Below the pieces are notes generated by a model. It searched no databases. It was not told where the DNA came from and worked only from the letters and a program-made list of their open reading frames with translations. From Hyphomicrobiaceae bacterium (lineage in GTDB: Bacteria > Pseudomonadota > Alphaproteobacteria > Rhizobiales > Xanthobacteraceae), in contig CANJBX010000020.1 in NCBI GenBank assembly GCA_947472885.1, forward strand, positions 1 to 57,446: DNA of 57,446 nucleotides. Direction: 5' to 3'. Positions 16,440 to 24,166 of the stretch are shown piece by piece. The position numbers and the translations under genes were made by a program. Positions within the stretch are counted from its first letter, which is position 1. Each line of letters begins with the position of its first letter.

Positions 16440-17429
16440 ATGCTCAATCGGCGGGATTTTCTTGCGACGGCTGCGGGCGCGGGTCTTGTGGCTGCCGGCG
16501 GCCAGGCATTCGGGCAGCAGGTTGAAGGCTGGCCGACAAAACCCATCCGGGTAATTTTCCCGACGGGTCCCGGCGGCCCAAGCGACATCTTCCGCCTCTA
16601 CATGGAATACATGAAGGACAAGTTCGGCCAGCCGTTCCTGGCCGAGAACAAGGCGGGCGGCTCCGGCTCCATCGGTACCATGGAAGTGGTGCGCTCCGCG
16701 CCTGACGGCCACACCATGCTGGTCGGTTCGAACAGTGCGACGGTGCTGGCGCCGCTGGTGTTCGCCAACTCGCCGGTCAACACCAAGCGCGACCTCGCGC
16801 CGATTGCGTTGCTGTTCAACTACCGCTTCCTGCTGGTGGCGAACCCGAAGCTCGGCGTGAACAACTGGAAGGATTTTGTCGCCTACGCCAAGGCGCGGCC
16901 GGGCCAGCTCAACTTCGGTTCGCCCGGCATCGGCACCGGCGGCCATCTGGTGACGGAGCTGATGCTCAAGCGCGCCGGCATCGAGGCGGTGCATGTGCCG
17001 TTCCAGGCGACGACGCAGCAATTGCTCGCTGCCGCGGGCGGGCATCTCGACTTCACGTTCGATACGGTCGGCAATGCGCGCTCCATCGTCGAGGGCAAGC
17101 AGGTCCTGCCGCTCGCGGTCAGCGGCAAGGGCCGCGCGGCGGCGATGCCGGATGTGCCGTCCTTCGGTGAACTTGGTGTTGAAGGCTTCGACGGCCTGTT
17201 CGTCTCGACCAGCGCGCTGGTGCCGATTGCGACGCCGAAGCCCATCATCAGCGCGCTCAGCAAGGAAATCCTGATCTGTCAGGACAAGCCGGATATTCTG
17301 GACCGCATGCAGAAGGGTTCCTACGAGCAGGCGCGCCTGTCACCGGAACAGACCGCGGAATTCTTCGATAACGATTACAAGAACTGGTCGCAGATCGTGA
17401 AAGAGACCGGCGTCCAGGTAAAAACATGA
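16440..17429 (+). CDS. Bug-family (tripartite tricarboxylate transporter) binding protein, Tat-exported
   Basis: A 329-residue periplasmic binding protein. The N-terminus MLNRRDFLATAAG is a twin-arginine export signal, with cleavage near GQAFGQ. The Bug/TctC fold follows: WPTKPIRVIFPTGPGGPSDI, ENKAGGSGSIGTM, VHVPFQATTQQLLAAAGGHLD and PDVPSFGELGV, all family landmarks of the carboxylate-binding pocket. Bug proteins usually bind aromatic or aliphatic carboxylates. No TctA/TctB permease genes are in the window, so it is an orphan. Seven bases separate it from the dioxygenase gene, which suggests it binds the substrate of that pathway. Start: ATG at 16440 after gggaggg. Confidence 0.9.
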   Translation: MLNRRDFLATAAGAGLVAAGGQAFGQQVEGWPTKPIRVIFPTGPGGPSDIFRLYMEYMKDKFGQPFLAENKAGGSGSIGTMEVVRSAPDGHTMLVGSNSATVLAPLVFANSPVNTKRDLAPIALLFNYRFLLVANPKLGVNNWKDFVAYAKARPGQLNFGSPGIGTGGHLVTELMLKRAGIEAVHVPFQATTQQLLAAAGGHLDFTFDTVGNARSIVEGKQVLPLAVSGKGRAAAMPDVPSFGELGVEGFDGLFVSTSALVPIATPKPIISALSKEILICQDKPDILDRMQKGSYEQARLSPEQTAEFFDNDYKNWSQIVKETGVQVKT

Positions 17430-17436
17430 GTGCAAG

Positions 17437-18456
17437 ATGAGCCAGCACCCGAAGACCAACTACGAGCCGCCGTTCAACATCACACGCGCCAGCCACCTCG
17501 TGTTCACCGCGCGCGACCTTGCGCTGAGCAAGAAGTTCTACACCGAGGTGCTGGGTCTCGTCGTCAGCGACGAAACGGAAGATACGGTGTGGATGCATGG
17601 CGTCGAGGAGCGGTGCCATCACAGCCTCACCCTGAAGAAGACCAGGGGCGAGCCGGTATGCGAGCGCGTCGGCTTCCGGGTGTTCTCGGACAAGGACCTC
17701 ACCAGGGCCAAGGCGCATTTCGACCGCGTGGGCGTCGAGTCACGTTTCGTCGAAGTGCCGTATCAGGGTCGCACCCTGCATGTGTCGGACACCGCCGGTA
17801 CGCCGCTTGAGCTGGTGGCGACGCAGCAGACCCACAATCGAACGCAAACGCTGACGCACACGCACAAGGGCGCTGCGGCGCTGCGCATGGACCACTACCA
17901 AGTGCTGGTGCCGGATGTCAGCGTGGCGGCGCAATTCTATCTCGACCTTGGTTTCCGCATCTCCGACTACGCCGTCGTCGGCGACGACAAGGTCGTGGCG
18001 ATCTTCATGTATCGCAAGGACAACCCGCACGACATGGTGTTCCTGCAACGCTCAGGCCCGCGCTTCCACCATTTCGGTTACATGGTGCAGGAGATGCACC
18101 ATGTCGTGCGCGCGCTCGATATTGCCGGCAATCTCGGCTTTGGCGCGAACATGGAACACGGCCCCGGCCGTCACGGCGGCGGGCACTCCTATTATATCTA
18201 CATGCGTGACCCGGACGGCCACCGCGTCGAACTGCTGCTGCCGGCGACGCAGATCATCGACATCGACGACGAGCCGATGCGCTATCAGGTCAAGCCCGGC
18301 ATCAATACGAATCTGTGGGGCCTGCCGCCGCCGCGTAGCTGGTTCGAGGAGACGACGCCGCTCGCGGGCGCGAAAATCACCAGCCCCGCCGTGCAGGGCG
18401 AGCCGTTCTCGCTGGAAAAATACCTGTTCGCGCGCCAGCCGCAGGCGGCGGAGTAA
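17437..18456 (+). CDS. Extradiol (type I) ring-cleavage dioxygenase, homoprotocatechuate 2,3-dioxygenase-like
   Basis: A 339-residue protein with two vicinal-oxygen-chelate modules (about 14-130 and 150-270). The metal triad is complete in the second: H153 (MDHYQ), H212 (RFHHFGY), E265 (GHRVELL). Aligned from memory to Brevibacterium fuscum HPCD with a constant offset of two, the acid/base His200 (H198), His248 (H246) and Tyr257 (Y255) are kept. R243, R293, N157 and W192 are replaced by H241, T291, Q155 and F190. The expected reaction is O2-dependent meta cleavage of a catechol. The changed residues are those lining the carboxylate side of the pocket, so the substrate probably is not homoprotocatechuate. 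Cotranscribed with the Bug gene. Confidence 0.88.
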   Translation: MSQHPKTNYEPPFNITRASHLVFTARDLALSKKFYTEVLGLVVSDETEDTVWMHGVEERCHHSLTLKKTRGEPVCERVGFRVFSDKDLTRAKAHFDRVGVESRFVEVPYQGRTLHVSDTAGTPLELVATQQTHNRTQTLTHTHKGAAALRMDHYQVLVPDVSVAAQFYLDLGFRISDYAVVGDDKVVAIFMYRKDNPHDMVFLQRSGPRFHHFGYMVQEMHHVVRALDIAGNLGFGANMEHGPGRHGGGHSYYIYMRDPDGHRVELLLPATQIIDIDDEPMRYQVKPGINTNLWGLPPPRSWFEETTPLAGAKITSPAVQGEPFSLEKYLFARQPQAAE

Positions 18457-18465
18457 AATTACTCC
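18450..18465. repeat. Palindrome spanning two convergent stop codons
   Basis: ggagtaa (18450-18456) and ttactcc (18459-18465) pair around two bases. The left arm ends with the TAA of the dioxygenase gene and the right arm contains the TAA of the convergent Bug gene; both proteins end in GAG-TAA. It is too short and lacks a T tract to be called a terminator. Confidence 0.6.
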
Positions 18466-19430
18466 GTTCCGGCGATGCCGACCTGCTGGACGATCTTGCC
18501 CCAGCGCGTCTTCTCGTCCGCGACAAAGCGGACGAGATCGGCTTTGGCCGGCGAGTCGACCGGGATTACGCCCATGCCGACGAGTTTCTTCTGGATTTCC
18601 GGGTCGGCTATCGCGGACTTGAATGCGCCGCGCAGCTTTTCGACGACCGCATCGGGGGTGCCCGTTGGCGCGACGACGAGATGCCACGACACGCCTTCAA
18701 ATCCCGGCAGGCCGAGTTCGGCAATCGTCGGTACATCCGGCACCGCCGCAGCGCGCGTCAGCGATGAAATGCCGATGGCGCGGATTTTTCCGGCATCGAC
18801 GAGTTCGCGCGTGATGGAAGGGTCCGCAAAGGTCATGTGCGTGTGGCCGCCAACCACGTCCGTCATCGCCGGCACCGCGCCCTTATAAGGTATGTGCATT
18901 GCCTGCAGGCCGGTGAGGTTCTTGAACAGTTCCATGATGAGATGCGGTGCGGCGCCCGTGCCGGTCGAGCCGTAGGACAGTGGTTGCGCTTTGGAATAGG
19001 CGACCAGTTCGGGAATGGTCTTTGCCGGGACCGAAGGATTGACCACCAGCACGAAGGGAATTTTCGCGGTCAGCGCGACCGGCACGAAATCCTTTTCGGG
19101 ATCGTAGGGCAGCTTCTTGTAAAGCGTCGCGTTTGTCGTCAGCGTGCCGCTGGGTGAAAACAGCAGTTGGTAGCCATCGGCCGGCGCTTTCGCGACCGAC
19201 ACCGCCGCGATGACTGTGCCGCCGCCGAGACGATTTTCGACGACAATCGGCTTGCCGAGTTTTGCTTCGAGGCTGGGTGCAATCGAACGCGAGATAATAT
19301 CGAGCGCACCGCCTGCGCCGAGCGGCACCACCAGCGTGATGGGTTTGTTCGGATAATCCTGCGCTTGCGCGAGATTGGCGAACAGCATTGCGCCGCATGT
19401 CAGCACGGCAAGACGATGGATGGTTCGCAT
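18459..19430 (-). CDS. Bug-family (tripartite tricarboxylate transporter) binding protein
   Basis: A 323-residue periplasmic binding protein with a Sec signal (MRTIHRLAVLTCGAMLFAN, cleavage near AQAQ). Bug landmarks: YPNKPITLVVPLGAGGALD, VVENRLGGGTVIAA, MHIPYKGAVPAMTDVVGGHTH and VPDVPTIAELGLPGFEGVSW. These residues form the two loops that grip a carboxylate through waters. No membrane components are nearby. Last gene of the minus-strand uptake cluster, 88 bases after the MFS gene; its stop lies 2 bases from that of the convergent dioxygenase. ATG at 19430 follows a gggga site. The ligand is unknown. Confidence 0.9.
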   Translation of the reverse strand: MRTIHRLAVLTCGAMLFANLAQAQDYPNKPITLVVPLGAGGALDIISRSIAPSLEAKLGKPIVVENRLGGGTVIAAVSVAKAPADGYQLLFSPSGTLTTNATLYKKLPYDPEKDFVPVALTAKIPFVLVVNPSVPAKTIPELVAYSKAQPLSYGSTGTGAAPHLIMELFKNLTGLQAMHIPYKGAVPAMTDVVGGHTHMTFADPSITRELVDAGKIRAIGISSLTRAAAVPDVPTIAELGLPGFEGVSWHLVVAPTGTPDAVVEKLRGAFKSAIADPEIQKKLVGMGVIPVDSPAKADLVRFVADEKTRWGKIVQQVGIAGTE

Positions 19431-19518
19431 GGCATTTCCCCGTGACGCGTTTGATTGCCGCAAGCGTAGCGCAGGATATGCGCGGGCGTCAGCAGCCCAG
19501 GCGTGTGATGGCTTGCTT

Positions 19519-20766
19519 TTATGCGGTGGCTGGGATGCGCCGGCCCGGCCGGTTGATAAGCCATAGTGCAATGGCGACGTTGAGCAGGTTCCAGCCGACG
19601 CCGTTGATGAATGCGGCGCGGTAGGAGCCGGTGAGGTCGAAGATCCACCCTGAGACCCAGCCGCCGAACGCCATGCCGACCAGCGTCGCCATCAGGATGA
19701 CGCCGAGCCTGGCGCCGGCTTCGCGCGGCGAGAAATATTCGCGCACAATGATGGCGTAGCTCGGCACGATACCGCCCTGGAACAGACCGAACAGCGCCGA
19801 GATGATGTAAAGCGACTCCAGCCCGTTGAAGAAGGCGTAGAGCAGCAATGCGACGCCTTGCAGGAACGAGCCAAGGATGAGCGTGCGCAAGCCGCCGACA
19901 CGATCCGCGATGAAGCCGGAGCCGACGCGGCTGACAATGCCGAACAGCATCATGATCGACAGCATTTCAGAGCCGCGCGCGACGCCGTAACCGAGATCGC
20001 CGCAATAGGCGACGAGATGCACCTGTGGCATCGACATGGCGACGCAACAGGCGACGCCGGCAATGCAGAGCAGAAGCTGGAGCGCGCCGGGCGACAGGCC
20101 GAGATCAGCCGCCTGCGTCGGAATGGTGGATCCCTCTGCGTGCGACGTCACCATGCGGCGGCGCAGCAGGAACGCCAGCGGGAACATCGTGACGGCGCAG
20201 AAAATGCCGATGCCGATGTGGGTCGGCCGCCAGCCGGCGGCGTTGCCCAGGAATCCATGGGTGAGGAAATACTGGATCACCGGCGGCCACAGCGCGCCGG
20301 CGGTATAATTGCCCGCCGCGCAGATGCCGACGGCGATGCCGCGGCGCTTCAGGAACCAGTGCGAGATATCGGCCACCAGCGGGCCGAAGCCGCATGAACT
20401 GCCTAGCCCGATCAGCACATGAAAGATCGCGAACAGCATCAGCGTCGGCGCATAGCCCGCGCCGATATAGCCGATGCCGATGGACACTGCGCCGATCAGC
20501 AGCGTCACCAGGATGCCGAAGCGATCGACGACGCGGCCCATGACGACGGTGCCGAGCGCAAAACCCAGCATCATCAGCGTGTAGGGCAGTGAGGCTTCCG
20601 CGCGCGTCACACCGAAGTCCGCCTGCACGGCGGGCAGCGACACCACGTAGGACCACATGCCGGCGCCGCTGATGGTGCCGATCAGCATCGACAACGCAAG
20701 CCGCAGCCAGGCGTAGGAAGAATCCACGCCGGATGCGGTCTGCGATGGGGACGGAGCTAAGTTCAA
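19519..20766 (-). CDS. MFS transporter
   Basis: A 415-residue carrier with 12 predicted membrane helices in two halves. The helix 2-3 loop has the MFS motif as GRVVDRFG (about 77-84), the helix 8-9 loop its degenerate copy IADRVGG. Family resemblance is to the oxalate/formate- or monocarboxylate-type carriers, judged only from general layout. The start is a TTG at 20766 that overlaps the TGA of the upstream binding-protein gene (TTGA); an in-frame GTG 13 codons later is the alternative. This coupling of an ABC-type binding protein with an MFS carrier is unusual and suggests a shared substrate. Confidence 0.87.
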   Translation of the reverse strand: MNLAPSPSQTASGVDSSYAWLRLALSMLIGTISGAGMWSYVVSLPAVQADFGVTRAEASLPYTLMMLGFALGTVVMGRVVDRFGILVTLLIGAVSIGIGYIGAGYAPTLMLFAIFHVLIGLGSSCGFGPLVADISHWFLKRRGIAVGICAAGNYTAGALWPPVIQYFLTHGFLGNAAGWRPTHIGIGIFCAVTMFPLAFLLRRRMVTSHAEGSTIPTQAADLGLSPGALQLLLCIAGVACCVAMSMPQVHLVAYCGDLGYGVARGSEMLSIMMLFGIVSRVGSGFIADRVGGLRTLILGSFLQGVALLLYAFFNGLESLYIISALFGLFQGGIVPSYAIIVREYFSPREAGARLGVILMATLVGMAFGGWVSGWIFDLTGSYRAAFINGVGWNLLNVAIALWLINRPGRRIPATA

Positions 20767-21695
20767 CGAAGGATCAGCTTTTCCACGCCAAGATCGCGCG
20801 TCAGCATGTCTTGTGTTTTCATGATCTTCACCCAGGTCGCCAGACTGTCAGCCGTCACGTTGACGTTGAACGGCGGCATCTCGACCGAGGCAACGATTTC
20901 AAGCGGCAGCTTGAGATATTTCGCCGTGATAACGCGCGACTCGTCGAGATTGGTCAAGGTAAAGGCCATGCCTTCCGCCAGGCCATCCTTGAAAGCCTTG
21001 GTGGCCTGCGGGTTGGCGTCCGCCCATTTGCGGGTCGCGGCAAAGACGACGATCGGCAGGTTTTCCGGCAACACTGACGTCAGATGGGCGAGTATCGATC
21101 CGGTACCTGCATTGATGATGCGGCTTTTGAAAGGCTCCGCGCCGATGACTGCATCGACGTTGCCGGATTTCATGATCTCGTTCATCTGCGGGAACGGCGT
21201 CTCGACGTAAGTGACCTGCTTGGGATCGACGCCGTTGGAACGCAGCCATTCACGGCCGAGGACATGCAACATGGCATTGAAGCCGGGGACACCCATCTTC
21301 TTGCCGATCAGGTCCTTCGCATTGGTAATGTTCGCGCCGGTGCGCGCGATGATGCCGAAGTTCTTGTCGTTCTGGCGCGTGAAGTTGAGGCCGGTGACGA
21401 CGGTCATGTCGATGCCGCCATCGACCGCCTGCAGGAATGTCGTGGATGTCGGCATGCCGATCTGGATCGAGTCCGACATCAGTGCGGGCGGGATCAGCGA
21501 GTTGACCGCGAGGAGCTGCGGCGTGACTTCGAGGCCGCGCTTCTGGAAGAAGCCCTTGTCGGCGGCGACGAACAGCGGCGCGACATCGATGGTCGCGGTG
21601 TAGCCGACGGAAACCCTGGTCTGTGCGAATGCGGACGTTGCGCCTAATGCAACGACGACGCCGAGTGAAACGGCAAGCGCGCGAAACGGCTTCAT
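20763..21695 (-). CDS. ABC-type substrate-binding protein, NMT1/THI5/SsuA-like
   Basis: A 310-residue periplasmic binding protein with a Sec signal (MKPFRALAVSLGVVVALG, cleavage near AFAQ). The NMT1/THI5-like fold is seen from VGYTATIDVAPLFVAADKGFFQKRGLEV through LIGKKMGVPGFNAM and GNVDAVIGAEPF. The family binds nitrate, taurine, sulfonates or pyrimidine precursors. No ATPase or permease gene is beside it; instead it is coupled to an MFS gene. A strong gggagga site precedes the ATG. The upstream alpha/beta hydrolase lies 100 bases away on the same strand. Confidence 0.88.
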   Translation of the reverse strand: MKPFRALAVSLGVVVALGATSAFAQTRVSVGYTATIDVAPLFVAADKGFFQKRGLEVTPQLLAVNSLIPPALMSDSIQIGMPTSTTFLQAVDGGIDMTVVTGLNFTRQNDKNFGIIARTGANITNAKDLIGKKMGVPGFNAMLHVLGREWLRSNGVDPKQVTYVETPFPQMNEIMKSGNVDAVIGAEPFKSRIINAGTGSILAHLTSVLPENLPIVVFAATRKWADANPQATKAFKDGLAEGMAFTLTNLDESRVITAKYLKLPLEIVASVEMPPFNVNVTADSLATWVKIMKTQDMLTRDLGVEKLILR

Positions 21696-21795
21696 TTCAT
21701 CCTCCCATTTTGTCAGGGGCCGTTTTCGGCCGTCCCGATGGCGACAGCCTAGGTCATGCGCCCGACGACGGGAAGCGACGCCGCAGGCGGCGGAG

Positions 21796-22641
21796 CTATG
21801 CGTTCAGGCCTTTGCGTTTCAGGAAGTCGATAAAGATTGCGGCCTGCTTGTCTTCCTTCGCCGCCCAGTCGTCGGAGGGAAACAGGTCGATGTCGAGGTC
21901 GCCTGGCCACAGGTCATGCAACTCGCTGCCACGGATCATGCGGTGTGCGGCATCGCCTGTAACATGGGAATGTGTCTTGTCGTTGCCGGGGATGATGCAC
22001 GTCGGGACGTTGATCAGGTTGAGTTCGCGTTCAGTCGCGCCGATCACCGGGAAGTCCGCGCTTGCGATGAAAGCGCTGCGCCATTTTTCCATCACGGCGA
22101 TAAAGTCCTGCGGATCGACGGCATAGAGCAACTGGCGGTTTCGCGGATTGTCGAGAATGCGCTGCGCGAAATGCTCGGTGGCGGCGACCGCGGGCATGCC
22201 GCCTTGCTGCGCGGCGCGAATATACTGATCGTAATATTGCTCGGTCAGGCGCTGCGCGGCAAAAGCGCCGCCGGTAACGCGCCACAGCAGCAGCGCCTTT
22301 ACGCCGCAGGTATATTTCAGCGCGAACAGCATCGCGAGGCGTGCGCCTGACGATCCGCCGCCGATGATCGCTGGCGCCGCAAACAGATGCCGGAGCAATG
22401 CGGCCAGATCGTCGGCCCATATTTCATATTCGGGCTGGCTGCCATCGAAGGCGAGTTCCGATTCTCCGCAATTGCGCCGGTCGTGGATGAGGACGCGATA
22501 GCCCGCCGAAGCCATCTTCTCCGCCAGCCCGCGTACATTGCCCATCTCGCGCCGGCCGCCCGGCGACAGCGCCATCAACGGACCTTTGTTGCCCAGCACT
22601 TCATAGCGAAGCGTGGCGCCATTGATGGTGGCAAGCTGCAT
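21796..22641 (-). CDS. Alpha/beta hydrolase
   Basis: A 281-residue alpha/beta hydrolase. The oxyanion region is SPGGRREMG near 26-34, then HDRRNCGES; the nucleophile motif is GGGSSGAR (Ser near 97), a variant of GxSxG. The acid is probably in IPGNDKTHS and the base a His in the C-terminal third. Size and layout fit small esterases or C-C hydrolases. First gene of the minus-strand cluster with the binding protein, MFS and Bug genes, so its substrate is likely the imported compound, though the 100-base gap leaves room for its own transcript. Confidence 0.82.
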   Translation of the reverse strand: MQLATINGATLRYEVLGNKGPLMALSPGGRREMGNVRGLAEKMASAGYRVLIHDRRNCGESELAFDGSQPEYEIWADDLAALLRHLFAAPAIIGGGSSGARLAMLFALKYTCGVKALLLWRVTGGAFAAQRLTEQYYDQYIRAAQQGGMPAVAATEHFAQRILDNPRNRQLLYAVDPQDFIAVMEKWRSAFIASADFPVIGATERELNLINVPTCIIPGNDKTHSHVTGDAAHRMIRGSELHDLWPGDLDIDLFPSDDWAAKEDKQAAIFIDFLKRKGLNA

Positions 22642-22753
22642 GGGTTTCCCGACTCAGGCCGCGGGAGACATTCTAGGTCATTGGAGCGTGCAACAAAACG
22701 CCGACATGGGCGGACCATGCCGGCGTGTTGGCTGGATGCGGCGCGGAGGGAGG

Positions 22754-23008
22754 TTATCCGCGTGCGCTCCAGTTACCTGTCATCGTGCGCTGCATCATTT
22801 CGCGCTCGACACTGTCAGTGAGAATCCTGCCGGAGCGGACGAAATAGCGGTCGATCTCACGATCGGCCTGCCGCTGACGGGCATTCATGAAGGCGATGAA
22901 CAAACGATGCAGGAGACCTTTGGTGGAAGACCCTGGCTTGGCGGCGTCTCCCGAGGCCGGCTGGCCCGTGAAGGCGCCAAAGCCGGTGTGGTTCAATGCG
23001 TAACCCAT
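22754..23008 (-). CDS. Small conserved protein of unknown function
   Basis: An 84-residue basic protein. The C-terminal half (LLHRLFIAFMNARQRQADRE then IDRYFVRSGRILTDSVEREM) is a helical segment found, with variation, in many short rhizobial proteins, some near DUF1127 proteins. The N-terminal half is Gly/Ser-rich. The ATG at 23008 is chosen because a ggag site lies 8 bases upstream; a longer start at 23050 would add 14 residues. Divergent from the LysR gene across a 126-base region that must hold both promoters. Confidence 0.65.
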   Translation of the reverse strand: MGYALNHTGFGAFTGQPASGDAAKPGSSTKGLLHRLFIAFMNARQRQADREIDRYFVRSGRILTDSVEREMMQRTMTGNWSARG

Positions 23009-23134
23009 GGCAATATCTCCGATAAAACGGATTGGATGAATCATTCTCATCCGTGACTTGATCTGTCCCTACATTGACGCTTATTTCACGGTGTGACAAA
23101 GGATGAGTTCTCAGTCGATAGATGAGATAGTCTC

Positions 23135-24076
23135 ATGCATAAGCCAATGCCGCCGCTCAATGCGCTGCGCGCCTTCGAAGCCGCCGCGCGCTACCTCAGC
23201 CTTACGAAAGCCTCGCGTGAGCTGAAAGTCACCGCGGGCGCGCTGAGTCACCAGATCCGCGGGCTTGAGGAGATGCTCGGCGTAAAGCTGTTCGAGCGCC
23301 GCGTGCGGTCGATTGCGCTGACACCAGAAGGCAAGCTGCTGTATCCCGGCCTGCAGACCGGCTTCACGCAAATCCGCGATGCGGTCGCAGGCCTCAACAC
23401 GGGCGCCAACGAACGCGTGCTGGTCATCTCGACGCCGCCGGGCTTCACCGCGAAGTGGCTGGCGCCGCGGCTTTACCGTTTCGCCAGCGCGTATCCCGAT
23501 ATCGACGCGCGCATCTCGTCGTCGTTCACGGCAGCGAACTTCACGAGCGACGGCGTCGATGTCGCCGTGCGCAACATGCCGAGTACGCAGACTGAGGACC
23601 CCGCGCTGGAGATCGACAAGCTGATCGACATGGTGGTGCTGCCGGTGTGCAGCCCGCGACTTCTGGAAACGCACGGGCCGCTCAATACCGCCAAGGCGCT
23701 CGCCAAGGTGCCGCTCATTCACGACGACACGCTTGCCAACCGGATCGAAGTGCCGACCTGGGCCGACTGGTTCAAGGCTGCAGGCGTCGCCAATGTCGAT
23801 GTCAGCCGCGGCCTGCGCTTCAACAGCGCTGATCACGCGCTCGATGCGGCGGGGGAGGGCGCGGGCGTACTCCTTGCGCACACGGTACTGGCCTATGACG
23901 AGCTGCGGACCGGCAGGCTTGTCATTCCCGTTGACCGCGCCATCGAGACTGGCCGCGCGTTCTATGTGGTCAATGCGCGCAAGCGCCGTCAGCCTGCGCG
24001 CGTCGAGGCATTCCGGTCGTGGATCAAACAGGAAGTGGCGGCACTGGACTGGAACAAGGTGCGTCCGGGAAAGTGA
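23135..24076 (+). CDS. LysR family transcriptional regulator, GcvA-like
   Basis: A 313-residue LysR regulator. The N-terminal winged helix is visible in LNALRAFEAAARYLSLTKAS and LKVTAGALSHQIRGLEEMLG (about 8-52), followed by FERRVRSIALTPEG. The effector domain (about 92-300) is of the GcvA type. The closest divergent target is the small protein gene at 22754-23008, and beyond it the uptake cluster; control of either is inference from position. No Shine-Dalgarno is obvious before the ATG. Confidence 0.9.
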   Translation: MHKPMPPLNALRAFEAAARYLSLTKASRELKVTAGALSHQIRGLEEMLGVKLFERRVRSIALTPEGKLLYPGLQTGFTQIRDAVAGLNTGANERVLVISTPPGFTAKWLAPRLYRFASAYPDIDARISSSFTAANFTSDGVDVAVRNMPSTQTEDPALEIDKLIDMVVLPVCSPRLLETHGPLNTAKALAKVPLIHDDTLANRIEVPTWADWFKAAGVANVDVSRGLRFNSADHALDAAGEGAGVLLAHTVLAYDELRTGRLVIPVDRAIETGRAFYVVNARKRRQPARVEAFRSWIKQEVAALDWNKVRPGK

Positions 24077-24166
24077 CGGATCCCGTTTCCCATGATTTGC
24101 CGATGGTCTTTGGCGGGTGTGCAAAGCCTGCGCCGATGGTGCTAAAATGAACCCGCTGCCAAAACG

